This document shows, in pieces, positions 6,270-6,747 of a DNA stretch of 6,747 nt. This DNA is from Aurantimonadaceae bacterium. GTDB taxonomy: Bacteria > Pseudomonadota > Alphaproteobacteria > Rhizobiales > Rhizobiaceae. The stretch lies in the NCBI GenBank assembly GCA_003232595.1, contig QIIJ01000139.1, forward strand, positions 1 through 6,747, read 5' to 3'. Position 1 is the stretch's first letter. Every line of letters starts with the position of its first letter. Below the pieces are notes generated by a model. That model was not told where the DNA came from. It was given only the letters and a program-made list of their open reading frames with translations, and did no database searches. Position numbers and translations under genes: made by a program.

Positions 6270-6747
6270 TCAACCGATTGCCTTTGCCACCGAATTTGCA
6301 AGCCCTTCAGTCTTTTCATCCCAGTTTGCCGTTTTAGAGGTGACCAGAAAGGCCTGGGATTGCAAAATAACCCCGTCCTTTGGCACTTTCAGGTGATTTG
6401 CCTTCAGGGTGGAGCCGGTGGAGGTGATATCGACGATCACATCGGCCTGACCGGCAGCAGGAGCGCCTTCGGTGGCACCGAGACTTTCAATTATGCGGTA
6501 GGTGGCAATGCCGTGCCGGGCAAAATATCCTTGTGTCAATCGCCAGTATTTGGTGGCAATGCGTAACCGCCGACCGTGACGAAGGCGGAATTCAGCAGCC
6601 ACATCATCAAGGTCTGCCATGGTTTCAACGTCTATCCAGGCTTCCGGTACACCAATCACCACATCGGCTCTGCCAAATCCCAAAGCTCGCGTTAACTCAA
6701 GCTTTTGCTGCCAGCGGGCAATGTTTTCCCGCACCAGGTCTTCACCG
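6270..6747 (-). CDS. hisG: ATP phosphoribosyltransferase, catalytic subunit (short form), C-terminal part
   Basis: HisG joins ATP and phosphoribosyl pyrophosphate in the first step of histidine synthesis. The frame is open to the right edge, where GEDLVREN continues a TGEDL-type motif, so the GTG at 6734 is an internal Val codon and not the start. Visible family features are LGFGRADVVIGVPEAW, ETMADLDDVAAEFRLRHGRRLRIATKYWRLT, the ribose-phosphate-binding region ESLGATEGAP and DIVVDITSTGSTLKANHLK-like sequence (here ADVIVDITSTGSTLKAN). The protein ends about 40 residues after that motif (stop at 6270) with no room for the regulatory domain of long HisG, so it is the short form that needs HisZ as partner. 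About 160 residues are present and roughly 70-90 at the N-terminus are missing. It is intact as far as seen and unrelated to the aromatic operon. Confidence 0.95.
   Translation of the reverse strand, partial: GEDLVRENIARWQQKLELTRALGFGRADVVIGVPEAWIDVETMADLDDVAAEFRLRHGRRLRIATKYWRLTQGYFARHGIATYRIIESLGATEGAPAAGQADVIVDITSTGSTLKANHLKVPKDGVILQSQAFLVTSKTANWDEKTEGLANSVAKAIG

Noticed and set aside
1..6747. CRISPR array, insertion sequence, tRNA, defence system or phage genes
   Set aside because: No spaced repeats, transposase, terminal inverted repeats, tRNA-like sequence or phage-like proteins were seen. The coding space is filled by known metabolic genes.

Overview
The window holds one minus-strand catabolic operon for the protocatechuate 4,5-cleavage (meta) pathway, set between the 3' part of hisG on the right and the 5' part of a small membrane-protein gene on the left. 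The short-form HisG, the Rhizobiales-like small membrane protein and the moderate GC content suggest an alphaproteobacterium, probably Hyphomicrobiales. This is recognition from memory of the families, not a search.

Layout in transcription order (right to left): hisG, partial (6747-6270); a 149-nt leader with a perfect 12-bp palindrome and a duplicated Shine-Dalgarno segment; galB, 4-oxalomesaconate hydratase of the PIG-L zinc family, frameshifted (6120-5372); galC/ligK, CHA aldolase (5375-4704); galD/ligU, oxalomesaconate tautomerase of the PrpF family (4711-3608); ligI, 2-pyrone-4,6-dicarboxylate lactonase (3615-2737); ligA and ligB, protocatechuate 4,5-dioxygenase alpha and beta (2720-2364, 2361-1519); pobA, 4-hydroxybenzoate 3-monooxygenase, with two deletions and a frameshift (1479-333); a 133-nt gap with a possible promoter; and the start of the membrane-protein gene (199-1). 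The genes from galB to ligB overlap or lie within 16 nt, so this is almost certainly one transcript. pobA follows after 39 nt.

Together the genes would turn 4-hydroxybenzoate into protocatechuate (PobA), open its ring at the 4,5 bond (LigAB), hydrolyse pyrone dicarboxylate to oxalomesaconate (LigI), tautomerise it (GalD), hydrate it (GalB) and split the product to pyruvate and oxaloacetate (GalC). The dehydrogenase LigC, which makes the pyrone dicarboxylate, and any regulator are not in the window.

The notable result is that the first and last genes of the operon are broken while the five between them look intact. galB carries an 11-bp near-perfect tandem duplication right after its zinc motif. 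pobA lacks 15 nt (in frame, removing the FAD-contacting Gln102 segment) and 11 nt (frameshift). Subtracting 11 from galB or adding 26 to pobA gives lengths divisible by three and normal family lengths. All three changes, plus a 12-bp duplication of the galB Shine-Dalgarno region, fit slippage between short direct repeats. I see an eroding aromatic-degradation operon (or sequence errors to be excluded), not a new defence or mobile system.
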